From DASPJQ01 sp035299065 (GTDB lineage Bacteria; Bacteroidota; Bacteroidia; Flavobacteriales_D; UBA2798), in the NCBI GenBank assembly GCA_035299065.1, contig DATGXI010000110.1:1-23146 (forward strand): a DNA stretch of 23,146 bases. Reading direction: 5' to 3'. The position numbers were made by a program, and so were the translations under genes. The notes under the pieces were generated by a model, which was not told the origin of the DNA, searched no databases, and was given only the letters and a program-made list of their open reading frames with translations. Shown here in pieces: positions 1 through 7,497 of the stretch (the stretch's first letter is position 1; the number at the start of each line of letters is the position of its first letter).

Positions 1-450
1 CCGGGTATGGCTGAACCTTGGTAAATTGCCATTTATATACACGTTTTTTTCGCAACCTGCTGCATCATGAACAACATCTACTATTTGGGTTTTATCGCCA
101 TCTGTTGTAATATGGTCTGAAATTCGGTTACTACCTTTCCATATAAAAACAGCATGCTCTCCATTGGAATAGTAATGCCATCGCCCAATTTTTTTTCCGT
201 TTCTGTACTTGCCTTTTGCCAGTACATTTCCTTTTTGGTTGAAATAAATCCAGTAGGTTGTTTTACATGAACCTTCATATGAGCCATAGGCCAACACCTG
301 TCCGGCTTTGGTTTTTGGTCCGTTCATAAAAACACTTGTTGGGTAATATTCCACAGCATGGTAGTGTTTCCCGTCAATTACAGTGTCCAGTTCCTGTGCG
401 TAGCAAAATGATGGAAAGGTAATGATGAGGATGAAAATGTAAATTCGCAT
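1..450 (-). CDS. secreted YwqK/MORN-repeat-type protein, 3' end cut off
   Basis: An uninterrupted 150-codon frame runs from an ATG at 450 off the left edge with no stop, so the C-terminus is missing. Residues 1-18 are a Sec signal peptide (hydrophobic IYIFILIITFPSF, cleavage near CYA-Q). The mature part contains MORN_2-type beta strands such as LAKGKYRNGKKIGRWHYYSNGE, the pattern of the YwqK/MORN family, whose Bacteroidota members are usually small exported proteins of unknown role. It lies 48 bases downstream of the membrane-protein gene at 499-900 on the same strand and may be co-transcribed with it. Exported location and repeat family are fairly sure. Function is not known, and 'antitoxin' labels given to this family elsewhere should not be read as evidence of a toxin system here. 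Confidence 0.8.
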   Translation of the reverse strand, partial: MRIYIFILIITFPSFCYAQELDTVIDGKHYHAVEYYPTSVFMNGPKTKAGQVLAYGSYEGSCKTTYWIYFNQKGNVLAKGKYRNGKKIGRWHYYSNGEHAVFIWKGSNRISDHITTDGDKTQIVDVVHDAAGCEKNVYINGNLPRFSHTR

Positions 451-498
451 AAGTCTGTTTTTATTGTGTTTATGGACTTGGGTGTTTAAAGTAACCCG

Positions 499-900
499 TT
501 AACCTTCAAAAAGATTTTTCAATCCTTCCATTAGTTCGCGCCCTTCCCTGAAATAAGCCATTTCGACCCGTATAGGCTGCGTTTTTAATCCTTTAATGGT
601 GAACTCTATTTCGCGGTGGCCAATATACCAGGCAACACCAAGAAAAGTAAAAACTAAAAGAATAATTGTTCCAACTATTATGCTTAATGTGTTGAAATGA
701 AATTGGGGATAACTGGTTAATCCCGCAATAAAAGCAATGGCAAATGACAGGAATGACCTGCCGCGGCTCCTGTGTTGTGTATAATTAATGTCATCAATGT
801 CAACCAGTGCAATTTCTTTATCGCCATCTTTTAAATGCAATACAAGTGTTCGGTTGGTTAAAGAACCAAGTTCATTTTTGACGATGTACTTTTCCTGCAT
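499..900 (-). CDS. small hypothetical membrane protein
   Basis: A 133-residue protein with a polar N-terminus (about residues 1-45, rich in Asp/Lys with an ALVDIDDINY strand), two adjacent hydrophobic helices (about 50-65 and 72-93, the second TLSIIVGTIILLVFTFLGVAW) and a basic C-terminal tail ending MEGLKNLFEG. This looks like a PH-like beta domain interrupted by a two-helix membrane hairpin, but I do not recognise the family. The ATG at 900 is the natural start. A possible Bacteroidota promoter reads toward it from the divergent spacer (-33 ATTG at 932-935, 17-base spacer, -7 TACTTTTA at 907-914, all on minus); this is weak. The YwqK-like gene follows on the same strand. Confidence 0.65.
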   Translation of the reverse strand: MQEKYIVKNELGSLTNRTLVLHLKDGDKEIALVDIDDINYTQHRSRGRSFLSFAIAFIAGLTSYPQFHFNTLSIIVGTIILLVFTFLGVAWYIGHREIEFTIKGLKTQPIRVEMAYFREGRELMEGLKNLFEG

Positions 901-932
901 GTATAATAAAAGTAAAATTTAAAACACAACCC

Positions 933-960
933 AATCTTAAATCTCAAATCTTAAATTTTA
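933..960. repeat. heptamer tandem patch, 4 x 7 bases
   Basis: Four head-to-tail seven-base units, AATCTTA, AATCTCA, AATCTTA and AATTTTA, sit in the spacer between the divergent genes at 499-900 and 1046-2422. The patch resembles three other short-unit patches in this window (16599-16622, 18864-18884, 20383-20409). Such intergenic heptamer runs are familiar in Bacteroidota genomes; their role is unknown. Confidence 0.6.
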
Positions 961-968
961 TACATCTC

Positions 969-1009
969 TTGAACCTTTTTCCGACTTATGAGTATTACTG
1001 TAAATTTTT
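969..1009 (+). promoter_or_regulatory. 41-base element, copy 1; candidate ECF-sigma promoter
   Basis: This 41-base sequence recurs at 2451-2491 with one mismatch. It contains TTGAACC (GAAC at 971-974), a 17-base spacer, then GTATTAC (992-998). A -35 box with GAAC, a spacer of about 17 and a GT-containing -10 box is the usual layout of ECF-sigma promoters, and an ECF sigma gene lies in the cluster that follows copy 2. The element ends 36 bases before the amidohydrolase ATG at 1046, a distance suited to a short 5' leader. The ATG inside it (988) opens a short frame that is out of phase with the gene, so the element is probably not coding. The promoter role is inferred. Confidence 0.55.
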
Positions 1010-1045
1010 CCCAACCAACGGGCTTAAACCTTTTATTATCAGCGC

Positions 1046-2422
1046 ATGAAAACACGTCTCTTTTTTTCTTTTTTTTTATTCCTGCTATTTTTTTCCTGTA
1101 AAAAGGCACAGCAATATGACCTGGCAATAACCAATGTCAACATATTTGATTCAGTAAATAAAAAGGTGATTGAAAATAAAACGGTCTTAATTAATGCTGA
1201 CACAATTTCTGCCATTATTCCTGCAGGCAATGAATTTACTGCAATTAAAGTAATTGACGGAAAAGGCAAGCTGGTTACTCCTGGCTTTTTTGATACACAC
1301 ACGCATTTGGGAAATGTATTGGGTGATTATGAAAAAGCCCCGGTTACATTAAGAAAAGATTCAATAAACAGCTATAAACAACGAATTGCAGAAACATTTA
1401 TTCCTTATGGCGTTACAACTATAAAAGACGTGGGTCAACCTGAAAAATGGGTTGTTGAATCGGTAAAATGGCAAAAAAATCCGAATTGCCGTTTCCCCGA
1501 TTTTTTTATTTGCGGTAGCGCTATAATTTCTGACGAAGAACGTACCCCGTACATGAACCATGTGGAGGTAAAAGACCCTCAAGATGCGGCAAAAAAAATT
1601 GAAGCGTATTTTAAAATGGGTATAAGGTATTTAAAGTTGTATTCACGCTTAAGGACACCTGAATTTAAAGCAGCATTAAAAAAGGCTAATGAATTAAACA
1701 TGAATACCTGTGCGCATGTTGAATACAATGTACCAATTGATTCGGCTATGACATTTGGCCTGAAGCGTTTTGAACATTTACTTACACTCCAGTCAAGTGT
1801 GCTTAATTCAAATGAAGACTGGTATGCGTATACAACCGCGTATGAAAAAAACTACAAAAAGCGATCGTTTATTCCACCCCTTTTTGAAGCGTTCAGGTAC
1901 ATTGAAGAGGATTCAGTATTAAACGCACGGATGATTAAATTGATTGATCGCATGGCCTCAGAAAAAATAATCCTCAGTACAACCATTCATATATTGGCAT
2001 CTTACATTAATAGGAGTTATTTTCGTACATACATTGTTACACGACAGCATACCGAAGAAGAACCTGAAATGCTTACACCGGAAGAGCGTAAACGTTTCAA
2101 TGAAGATTATGATATTATGATGAAGTACCTGAAGCGTATGCATGATAAAGGTGTAAAAATAACAATGGGAACTGATTGCATGGATGGAGGTAAAGCGTTT
2201 CTGTCAGAAATGCTTTTATTGAAAGAGGCAGGATTTACCACAGAAGACATTTTACAAATTGCTACTTACAATGGGGCGGTTTCCATGGGCCTTGAAAATA
2301 AAAGCGGTTCTATACAGGTGGGGAAAAAAGCAAACCTTGTTATTTTTGAAAAAAATCCATTTGAAGAGTATAAAAATTTTCTTTCTCCTAAAATTGTGAT
2401 TAAGGACGGAAAACAGTATTAG
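1046..2422 (+). CDS. amidohydrolase-family lipoprotein (imidazolonepropionase-like)
   Basis: A 458-residue metal-dependent hydrolase of the amidohydrolase superfamily. The N-terminus MKTRLFFSFFLFLLFFSC is a lipoprotein signal with the lipid-carrying Cys at 18, so the enzyme should be membrane-tethered outside the cytoplasm. After a small beta-sandwich region (about 25-80, and again at the C-terminus), the metal-binding motif is GFFDTHTHLGN, His85 and His87. Other metal-site candidates are Lys197 (RYLKLYS, the position of the carboxylated Lys), His224 (CAHVEYN), His244 (FEHLL) and Asp377 (TMGTDCMDGG). All expected ligands are present, so it is probably active. The family cleaves C-N bonds in cyclic amides, dipeptides or nucleobases; the substrate cannot be told. 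It follows copy 1 of the 41-base element and precedes the sigma-factor cluster, suggesting shared control. Confidence 0.88.
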   Translation: MKTRLFFSFFLFLLFFSCKKAQQYDLAITNVNIFDSVNKKVIENKTVLINADTISAIIPAGNEFTAIKVIDGKGKLVTPGFFDTHTHLGNVLGDYEKAPVTLRKDSINSYKQRIAETFIPYGVTTIKDVGQPEKWVVESVKWQKNPNCRFPDFFICGSAIISDEERTPYMNHVEVKDPQDAAKKIEAYFKMGIRYLKLYSRLRTPEFKAALKKANELNMNTCAHVEYNVPIDSAMTFGLKRFEHLLTLQSSVLNSNEDWYAYTTAYEKNYKKRSFIPPLFEAFRYIEEDSVLNARMIKLIDRMASEKIILSTTIHILASYINRSYFRTYIVTRQHTEEEPEMLTPEERKRFNEDYDIMMKYLKRMHDKGVKITMGTDCMDGGKAFLSEMLLLKEAGFTTEDILQIATYNGAVSMGLENKSGSIQVGKKANLVIFEKNPFEEYKNFLSPKIVIKDGKQY

Positions 2423-2450
2423 TTTCGGGGTTTTATAACTTTTGAATTAA

Positions 2451-2491
2451 TTGAACCTTTTCCCGACTTATGAGTATTACTGTAAATTTTT
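2451..2491 (+). promoter_or_regulatory. 41-base element, copy 2; candidate ECF-sigma promoter
   Basis: This is the second copy of the element at 969-1009, with a single T-to-C change at its twelfth base. GAAC is at 2453-2456 and GTATTA at 2474-2479, again separated by 17 bases. It ends 38 bases before the ATG at 2530, almost the same spacing as copy 1. It lies in the 107-base gap between the amidohydrolase and the TPR/FGE-fold gene that heads the sigma-factor cluster, so the sigma factor may control its own operon from here. Confidence 0.55.
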
Positions 2492-2529
2492 TGGCGCCAA
2501 TAGTCATTAACTTATTAAAATTCAGAATT

Positions 2530-4437
2530 ATGCGAAATATACTTATCGGTTTAGCCTTTTTGATCTCAGCCCCTTTAATGGCTGCAAATCCACCGCAAAA
2601 ACAAAAGGTTTATTCAATAGTTAAACAACAGCAGTCGTTACAATGGTATGAGGAACAACTCATGCTCTGGGAAGCCGAGCTAAAAAAAGACCCAAAAAAT
2701 GCCGAAGCCTGGCTAAATGTGTATACGGCAACCAGAATGATCAAATTGTCAGGCGGAAAAAAAACAAAGGATGATCTTGACAAAGTTGTAAATGATGCTG
2801 AAAAAAGCATTCCCGAAACGTTCGAATACAATTACATGCGTTTTTACAACGGTAACCATGAAGAAGCCCTTTTTAAATACCTGCTCAAAGCACACGAAAT
2901 TGATCCGAATCGCCCCGAAACGTTTGATGATTTTGTTGGTTATTATGAAATAAAACGCGACCGTGAACAGGTAAAATCATTCTGCGAGAAATGGTTTGCT
3001 TCCAATGACATGTCAGAGGGACTACTTGCCTGGAATTACAACATGCTTATGTCATGCGATGAAAACGCCATACTTATTACCTGTGGCGATAATGACACCT
3101 ACCCGGCACTGGTGTTGCAACATGCAAAAAAAATACGTGCTGATGTTTCGGTGCTGAATCTTTCGCTCTTATTGATTGACTCATACCGTGATTTATACTT
3201 TTCAGAAATGGGAATCCCGAAATTTACTCCAACTTCCGAAGGTGATTTCACAAAGTTTGGCCAGGAAGTGTGTGCGCACATTCAAAAAAATTCGTCACGA
3301 CCATTTTTTTATGCAAATACAGTTGAACCCAAATTTTATTCAAACGTTAAGGACGATTTATATTCCGTAGGACTTGCTTATAAGTATTCAAAAGAAGGAT
3401 TTGATAACGTTGCTGTGCTGCGTAAGAACTATGAAAAACGTTTTGTGAAGGATAACCTTAAAATTGGTTTTACCAATGACATAAGCCAGGGAGTAGTTGA
3501 TAATTTAAATTCAAATTACCTTGTGCCTTTCATTACCCTGCACAACCACTATTCAGAAACCGAGGAAAAAGAATCGCTCGAAAACCTTACACAAATCATT
3601 GGTAGCATAGCTGAAAGGGTAGGCCAGGCCGAAGAGGTGAACAAAATCATCAACCAATCAGGAAACAATGTTGTGTCTTACGTAATTGACGACCCGCGTG
3701 AAGTTTACCGTGGTTTTGTAAAAATTAACGAACAATTGCACGCGGCCCAATACGAAACAAGTACTTTCATGTACAATAAATTCCTGGAAGACTTGTTAAA
3801 ACAAAAACGGTATACGGATATTATGGTTGCCAAACAGGAAAATGTTAACTGGGACGCGTTGTTAATGCCGGTTGATAAAGGATTAAAAAACGATCAATAC
3901 TTTTTACATGGCAAACCTGGTGATGATCTTTTTCCGGTATGCAACGTAAGTTATGAGGCGGCCGTTTTATACTGCGATTGGATGACCAATGTTTACAACA
4001 ACCTTGAGCATCGAAAAAAACAATTTAAAAAAGTTAAATTTCGTTTGCCAAATGAAAAAGAATGGGAAATGCTGGCCCACGGTGGTAAAGCCGAAACAAA
4101 CAAATTTCCCTGGGATGGTGAATATTTGAGGAATTCAGGTGGTTGTTACCTGGCCAACATCCAAACAGGTGCTTCACAAACCGATCCGGCTGGGGTCTGC
4201 AAAGTGCATTATGATGGGGGAATTTTCCCTGTAAATAACAACTCCTATCACCCAAACGATTTTGGTTTATTTTGCACAATAGGAAATGTAGCTGAAATGG
4301 TAAGTGAAAAAGGAATTGCCAAAGGTGGTGGATGGAATACTCCGGGTGAAGAAGCCACAATTAAAGCGCAGCAAAAATATACAGGCCCCGATGCCAATGT
4401 AGGTTTCAGGGTTGTTATGGAGGTTATAGAAAAGTAA
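2530..4437 (+). CDS. exported TPR / GDNDTYP-motif / FGE-fold protein
   Basis: 635 residues from the ATG at 2530. An upstream in-frame ATG (2470) lies inside the repeated 41-base element and would put 20 residues before the signal peptide MRNILIGLAFLISAPLMAA, so 2530 is preferred. Residues 35-175 look like helical TPR-type repeats (LKKDPKNAEAWLNVY, AHEIDPNRPETFDDF). A central part carries GDNDTYP (186-192) followed by RADVSVLNLSLL, as I recall for the soluble part of DUF2723-type proteins. Residues about 455-635 have the formylglycine-generating-enzyme (SUMF1) fold: VCNVSYEAAVLYCDWM, RLPNEKEWEMLA, GNVAEM (585-590), KGGGWN and GFRVV. The usual GNVWEW is degraded and the catalytic Cys pair is absent, so it is probably non-catalytic, as in GldJ/GldK. 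The next gene, a sigma factor, starts at the base after its stop. Confidence 0.82.
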   Translation: MRNILIGLAFLISAPLMAANPPQKQKVYSIVKQQQSLQWYEEQLMLWEAELKKDPKNAEAWLNVYTATRMIKLSGGKKTKDDLDKVVNDAEKSIPETFEYNYMRFYNGNHEEALFKYLLKAHEIDPNRPETFDDFVGYYEIKRDREQVKSFCEKWFASNDMSEGLLAWNYNMLMSCDENAILITCGDNDTYPALVLQHAKKIRADVSVLNLSLLLIDSYRDLYFSEMGIPKFTPTSEGDFTKFGQEVCAHIQKNSSRPFFYANTVEPKFYSNVKDDLYSVGLAYKYSKEGFDNVAVLRKNYEKRFVKDNLKIGFTNDISQGVVDNLNSNYLVPFITLHNHYSETEEKESLENLTQIIGSIAERVGQAEEVNKIINQSGNNVVSYVIDDPREVYRGFVKINEQLHAAQYETSTFMYNKFLEDLLKQKRYTDIMVAKQENVNWDALLMPVDKGLKNDQYFLHGKPGDDLFPVCNVSYEAAVLYCDWMTNVYNNLEHRKKQFKKVKFRLPNEKEWEMLAHGGKAETNKFPWDGEYLRNSGGCYLANIQTGASQTDPAGVCKVHYDGGIFPVNNNSYHPNDFGLFCTIGNVAEMVSEKGIAKGGGWNTPGEEATIKAQQKYTGPDANVGFRVVMEVIEK

Positions 4438-5022
4438 TTGGGATTATTTACAACATATAAAAAATGGACCGATGAGCAACTAATGGTTGCTATTGGTAAA
4501 AACGATTACCGCGCGTTTGATGAATTGCATGAAAGGTACAGTAAGCGCCTGCTGTTTTTTATGCTCAAAATGCTTAACCACGATGAGGAACGCGCACAGG
4601 ATTTATTACAGGATTTATTTTTGAAAATTGTTGAGCGTCCGCACTTATTTGACACCAGCAAGAAATTCTATACATGGATTTTTACAGTAGCGGCCAACAT
4701 GTGTCGCACCGAGCACAGGAATAACAAAAAGGAAATTTCAACGGATGAGATTGCAGATTCGGGGAACAGGCAAAGTCCTACGGATCTTATTGCACAGGTT
4801 GATGCCAGGGTGTTCAATGAGCACCTTGGCCGTGCATTAGATGAATTGCAATATGAACACCGCGAAACATTTGTATTGCGTTTCCAGGAAGGATTCAGTA
4901 TAAATGAAATTGCGGTTATGATGAACTGTTCGGTTGGAACCGTAAAATCAAGAATTTATTATACAACACGAAAACTGGCCCTGGATTTGGAAGAATTCAG
5001 GCCGCTTTTAAAAAGAATGTGA
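4438..5022 (+). CDS. ECF-type RNA polymerase sigma factor (sigma-70 family)
   Basis: A 194-residue cytoplasmic sigma factor. Region 2 (about 10-80) reads WTDEQLMVAIGKNDYRAFDE, then the DLLQDLFLKI helix and FYTWIFTVAANMCRTEHR, the core-binding and -10 recognition part. Region 4 (about 125-185) has LQYEHRETFVLRFQEGFSIN and the helix-turn-helix MNCSVGTVKSRIYY. The only start that keeps region 2 whole is TTG at 4438, directly after the TAA of the preceding gene and in the same frame. GGAGG at 4419-4423, inside that gene, lies 14 bases upstream, so translation is probably coupled. The next ATG (4483) would cut into region 2. It is followed by the anti-sigma-like gene. It may act on the 41-base elements at 969 and 2451, which is inferred from their layout and position. 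Confidence 0.92.
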   Translation: MGLFTTYKKWTDEQLMVAIGKNDYRAFDELHERYSKRLLFFMLKMLNHDEERAQDLLQDLFLKIVERPHLFDTSKKFYTWIFTVAANMCRTEHRNNKKEISTDEIADSGNRQSPTDLIAQVDARVFNEHLGRALDELQYEHRETFVLRFQEGFSINEIAVMMNCSVGTVKSRIYYTTRKLALDLEEFRPLLKRM

Positions 5023-5024
5023 TT

Positions 5025-5675
5025 ATGGAAGATAATTATTTAATACAGGAATTGGTAGAGCACAAAAATTTTACAGAGCTAACCAACGATGAACGCCAAA
5101 TGGTGTTGAAGGAAATTTCGCAGGAGGAATACGAAAGCAGGCGTTCGATTCTTCAAAGCACGCGTGCTTTTTTGCAGGCAGGAATAAATAAAACACAACC
5201 CTCACAGGACACGAAAAAACGAGCTGCAGCCCTTATGCAGGTTAAAAAACAGGAGCAAAAAGGCATTGCAGGTTTTATAGGTTACCGTATTCCGGCTTAT
5301 GCGGCTGTTGCTGCAATTTTAATACTGGCTTTTATGCTCCCTTTGTTTTATGCCAACGAAAAACCGGCTACAAAATATGTTGCCATGGTTGACACTGTTT
5401 ACCGCGAGGCAGAACCAAAAACGGTTTACGATACGGTTATAAAAGAAAAGGAAACTGTGCGGTATGTGAATGTACCGGTTGTAAAATACGTGGAGGTTAA
5501 AAACAACGATTCACAATCTGCAACCAATTTAGCGGCCCGTATTGAAGTTCCAACAGGGGGTATTGTGCCCACGGTTGTTCTGGCCAAAGAACAACTGCGT
5601 GACCAGTTGAAAAATATTGGGAAATCAAGCAGTGAACAGGAGGAGCTCAATAAGTTCCTGGTAAGTTCACAGTAA
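5025..5675 (+). CDS. single-span membrane anti-sigma-factor-like protein
   Basis: 216 residues from the ATG at 5025, two bases after the sigma-factor stop; a GTG at 5019, overlapping that stop, would add two residues. The N-terminal cytoplasmic part (about 1-88: LIQELVEHKNFTELTNDERQ, EYESRRSIL) is helical and charged like anti-sigma N-termini. One transmembrane helix follows (about 91-112, AYAAVAAILILAFMLPLFYA). The outer part has alternating short beta-like stretches (MVDTVYREAEP, KTVYDTVIKEKE, VRYVNVPVVKYVEVK) and a Gln/Ser-rich end. There is no zinc-binding HxxxCxxC motif. Position after an ECF sigma gene and the in-out topology support an anti-sigma role. The family itself is not one I can name. 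Confidence 0.7.
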   Translation: MEDNYLIQELVEHKNFTELTNDERQMVLKEISQEEYESRRSILQSTRAFLQAGINKTQPSQDTKKRAAALMQVKKQEQKGIAGFIGYRIPAYAAVAAILILAFMLPLFYANEKPATKYVAMVDTVYREAEPKTVYDTVIKEKETVRYVNVPVVKYVEVKNNDSQSATNLAARIEVPTGGIVPTVVLAKEQLRDQLKNIGKSSSEQEELNKFLVSSQ

Positions 5676-5743
5676 TAAATTTATCCTGAACAGCTTTTTG
5701 GCTGCCGTATTTTGTATATTCGTACAAATTCATTGTATATAAA

Positions 5744-6358
5744 ATGAGGCGCTGGTTTAACCCTGTTGTTTACACCACATGTTTGTTCGTGGTATTTTTT
5801 TCCTGTAGTCGGAGTAGGGAGGAAGTGAAGAACGCGCGTAACAAGGTTATAAAAAAAGACTTTCAGTTTAACCCACCTGCCTTAAATTACCAGCTCAACG
5901 ATAGTTCCCTGGTGATTAAAATCGGTCAAAAGCTTATGGGTAATAAATTTTCATTTGCTGTGTGGTTATTTGAGGGTGAACGAACGCAAACTGTATATGA
6001 AAACTGGGTTGAACAAGGCAAGGGTAAATACTTCAGCAAGGGTGAAAATTCATTGACTTTTAAAGGGATTGATCTTAGGGCGAGAAACATGGACAGCATA
6101 TGGATTCATTTTTATTTGACACTTGAGGGAATTGATTTAGTGGACCTGAATGACAAAAACCGCAGAAATTATAAAAATCAAAATGAAAAAGTGGTATACA
6201 TTGCCAAACCCGGTGGTAAACTTAAACCCGTAGGTAATTGGTGGAAGAAAAAAAACCTTATGATTGACTACACTGAATTAAAAAAACTTAATGGAGTAAT
6301 TAAGGACTCGGTGGAATATGAAATTGACTATTTATTTGGCCCGCCTTATGAAAATTAG
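5744..6358 (+). CDS. hypothetical lipoprotein
   Basis: A 204-residue protein starting MRRWFNPVVYTTCLFVVFFS with the lipid-carrying Cys next (residue 21) and a charged RSREEVKNARNK stretch after it. The mature part appears beta-rich with many aromatic residues (FSFAVWLFEGERTQTVYENW, KPVGNWWKKKN). I do not recognise a family. It is 68 bases downstream of the anti-sigma gene on the same strand. It could be the last member of that cluster or have its own promoter: GAAC (5688-5691) and GTAT (5707-5710) occur with a 15-base spacer, a weak imitation of the 41-base elements. It ends convergently with the flavoenzyme gene, with no clear terminator hairpin between them. Confidence 0.7.
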   Translation: MRRWFNPVVYTTCLFVVFFSCSRSREEVKNARNKVIKKDFQFNPPALNYQLNDSSLVIKIGQKLMGNKFSFAVWLFEGERTQTVYENWVEQGKGKYFSKGENSLTFKGIDLRARNMDSIWIHFYLTLEGIDLVDLNDKNRRNYKNQNEKVVYIAKPGGKLKPVGNWWKKKNLMIDYTELKKLNGVIKDSVEYEIDYLFGPPYEN

Positions 6359-6382
6359 CGTGAGTCCATTTAGAAGGTCAAT

Positions 6383-7396
6383 TTATAACCCGGTTTTAAA
6401 ATGCTCTTGTAACACATCGTTGGCACGGAAAAAATCATTTTTCATATCCTGTATAAGTTTTTCGCAGGGCTCAATTTTACCAATGAGCTCAACACTTTGG
6501 CCGGCACACCAAAGGTTATCATAATTGCCCGGTTTCACTGCTTTTTCCAGGCGTTTGAATCCGCGTAACTGCACCAATGTTTTAAACCATTTTTTAGTAC
6601 GTTTCCCTTTAGACAGCCATCGTTCAAGCCAGTTTTGTTTATAGCCAATTTTTTTTGCGTAAGGTGTATTGATAATTGTGCAAGGCGTGCCCGATAACTT
6701 TTCAGTCATTACAATATCCTGCATGTGTGAATCAACAATGGCATTTTTATATTCATTGCTTACTGTAGCTTCGGTGCTTGCAATAAAACGGGTGCCAATT
6801 GAAGCACCTGCAGCTCCCAATGAAATCACCGATAAAAGGCCCTCACCGGTTGCAATTCCACCAGCAGCAATAACAGGAACATTCGGAAAATTCTTACGTA
6901 GCGTTGGAATCAAAACCTGTAAAGGAAAAGGGCCAGCGTGACCGCCTGCGCCTTGTCCCACGGCTATAAAACCATCACAACCCAGGTCGGCACATTTTTT
7001 TGCGTGTTCAAGGTTGGTTATGTCACAAAAAACTTTAGCACCATAAGCGTGTGCCTGTTCAATAACAGTGGCAGGATTTCCAAGAGACGTAATGTAAAAT
7101 GGTACTTTATGCTTCACACAAGTGGCCAGGTGCTTTTCGTAGAGCGGGTTGGTTTTTTGAACAATTAGATTTACACCATAGGAGCCGTTAGGACATGTTT
7201 TGAGGGTTTCATTCAAATCAGCCAGCAACTGGTCCAATTCGCCCTCATTTCTGAAATTTAAGCTTGGAAATGCGCCTGCAATACCCGATTTTATAGCGCT
7301 TTTAACCATTTCCCCGTTTGAGACCAGGAACATAGGTGCCATAATTACGGGAAAATCAATGTGCAGTAAGTCGGTAAGGCTGGTTTTAACCCTCAT
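6383..7396 (-). CDS. nitronate monooxygenase / 2-nitropropane dioxygenase-family flavoprotein
   Basis: 337 residues from the ATG at 7396; a TTG five codons upstream (7411) is less likely. It is an FMN-dependent TIM barrel: the N-terminal strand HIDFPVIMAPMFLVSNGE, then GSYGVNLIV, DLGCDGFIAVGQGAGGHAGP with the family's active-site His at about 153, and the phosphate-binding loops AAGGIATGEG and LGAAGASIGTRFI. The family contains nitronate monooxygenases and FabK-type enoyl-ACP reductases; the AGGHAG motif fits both, so the substrate is open. It is divergent from the MarR gene at 7498, with a palindrome in between, so the regulator may control it. Its neighbours handle acyl-CoA compounds, which makes a redox role in lipid metabolism, or detoxifying nitro compounds, plausible. 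Confidence 0.85.
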   Translation of the reverse strand: MRVKTSLTDLLHIDFPVIMAPMFLVSNGEMVKSAIKSGIAGAFPSLNFRNEGELDQLLADLNETLKTCPNGSYGVNLIVQKTNPLYEKHLATCVKHKVPFYITSLGNPATVIEQAHAYGAKVFCDITNLEHAKKCADLGCDGFIAVGQGAGGHAGPFPLQVLIPTLRKNFPNVPVIAAGGIATGEGLLSVISLGAAGASIGTRFIASTEATVSNEYKNAIVDSHMQDIVMTEKLSGTPCTIINTPYAKKIGYKQNWLERWLSKGKRTKKWFKTLVQLRGFKRLEKAVKPGNYDNLWCAGQSVELIGKIEPCEKLIQDMKNDFFRANDVLQEHFKTGL

Positions 7397-7432
7397 GCGT
7401 AAAAATATCAACCAAGGTACAAAAAAATTGTT

Positions 7433-7450
7433 TGTTATGCTTGCATAACA
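7433..7450. promoter_or_regulatory. palindrome, likely MarR operator
   Basis: TGTTATGC TT GCATAACA is an inverted repeat with perfect 8-base arms and a 2-base centre. It lies midway between the divergent flavoenzyme and MarR genes and covers the proposed -33 box of the marR promoter. MarR proteins bind 16-20 base palindromes like this and usually repress their own gene and a divergent neighbour. The assignment rests on position and symmetry. Confidence 0.6.
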
Positions 7451-7469
7451 GCAAATAGATATATATTTG
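7441..7469 (+). promoter_or_regulatory. Bacteroidota-type promoter of the MarR gene
   Basis: The -33 box TTG (7441-7443), 18 bases of spacer, and the -7 box TATATTTG (7462-7469) match the TTG / TAnnTTTG pattern of Bacteroidota housekeeping promoters. The start codon at 7498 is 28 bases further on. The -33 box lies inside the palindrome at 7433-7450. Confidence 0.6.
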
Positions 7470-7497
7470 GTTCAACCTTGATGAATTAACTATAACT

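Noticed and set aside
1..450. YwqK-like gene as antitoxin of a toxin-antitoxin pair
   Set aside because: It has a signal peptide and no toxin gene is next to it; the label comes from database naming rather than evidence here.
2470..2529. Upstream start for the TPR/FGE gene
   Set aside because: This ATG belongs to the repeated 41-base element, and the matching ATG in copy 1 (988) is out of frame with its gene. It would also bury the signal peptide.
4034..4360. Long frame on minus inside the FGE-like region, and similar antisense frames within the FadN-like gene (9371-10287)
   Set aside because: They lie inside well-supported genes, show no domain pattern and follow from codon bias.
5688..5710. 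Third copy of the ECF-type element before the lipoprotein gene
   Set aside because: Only GAAC and GTAT match, with a 15-base spacer; too weak to list as a promoter.
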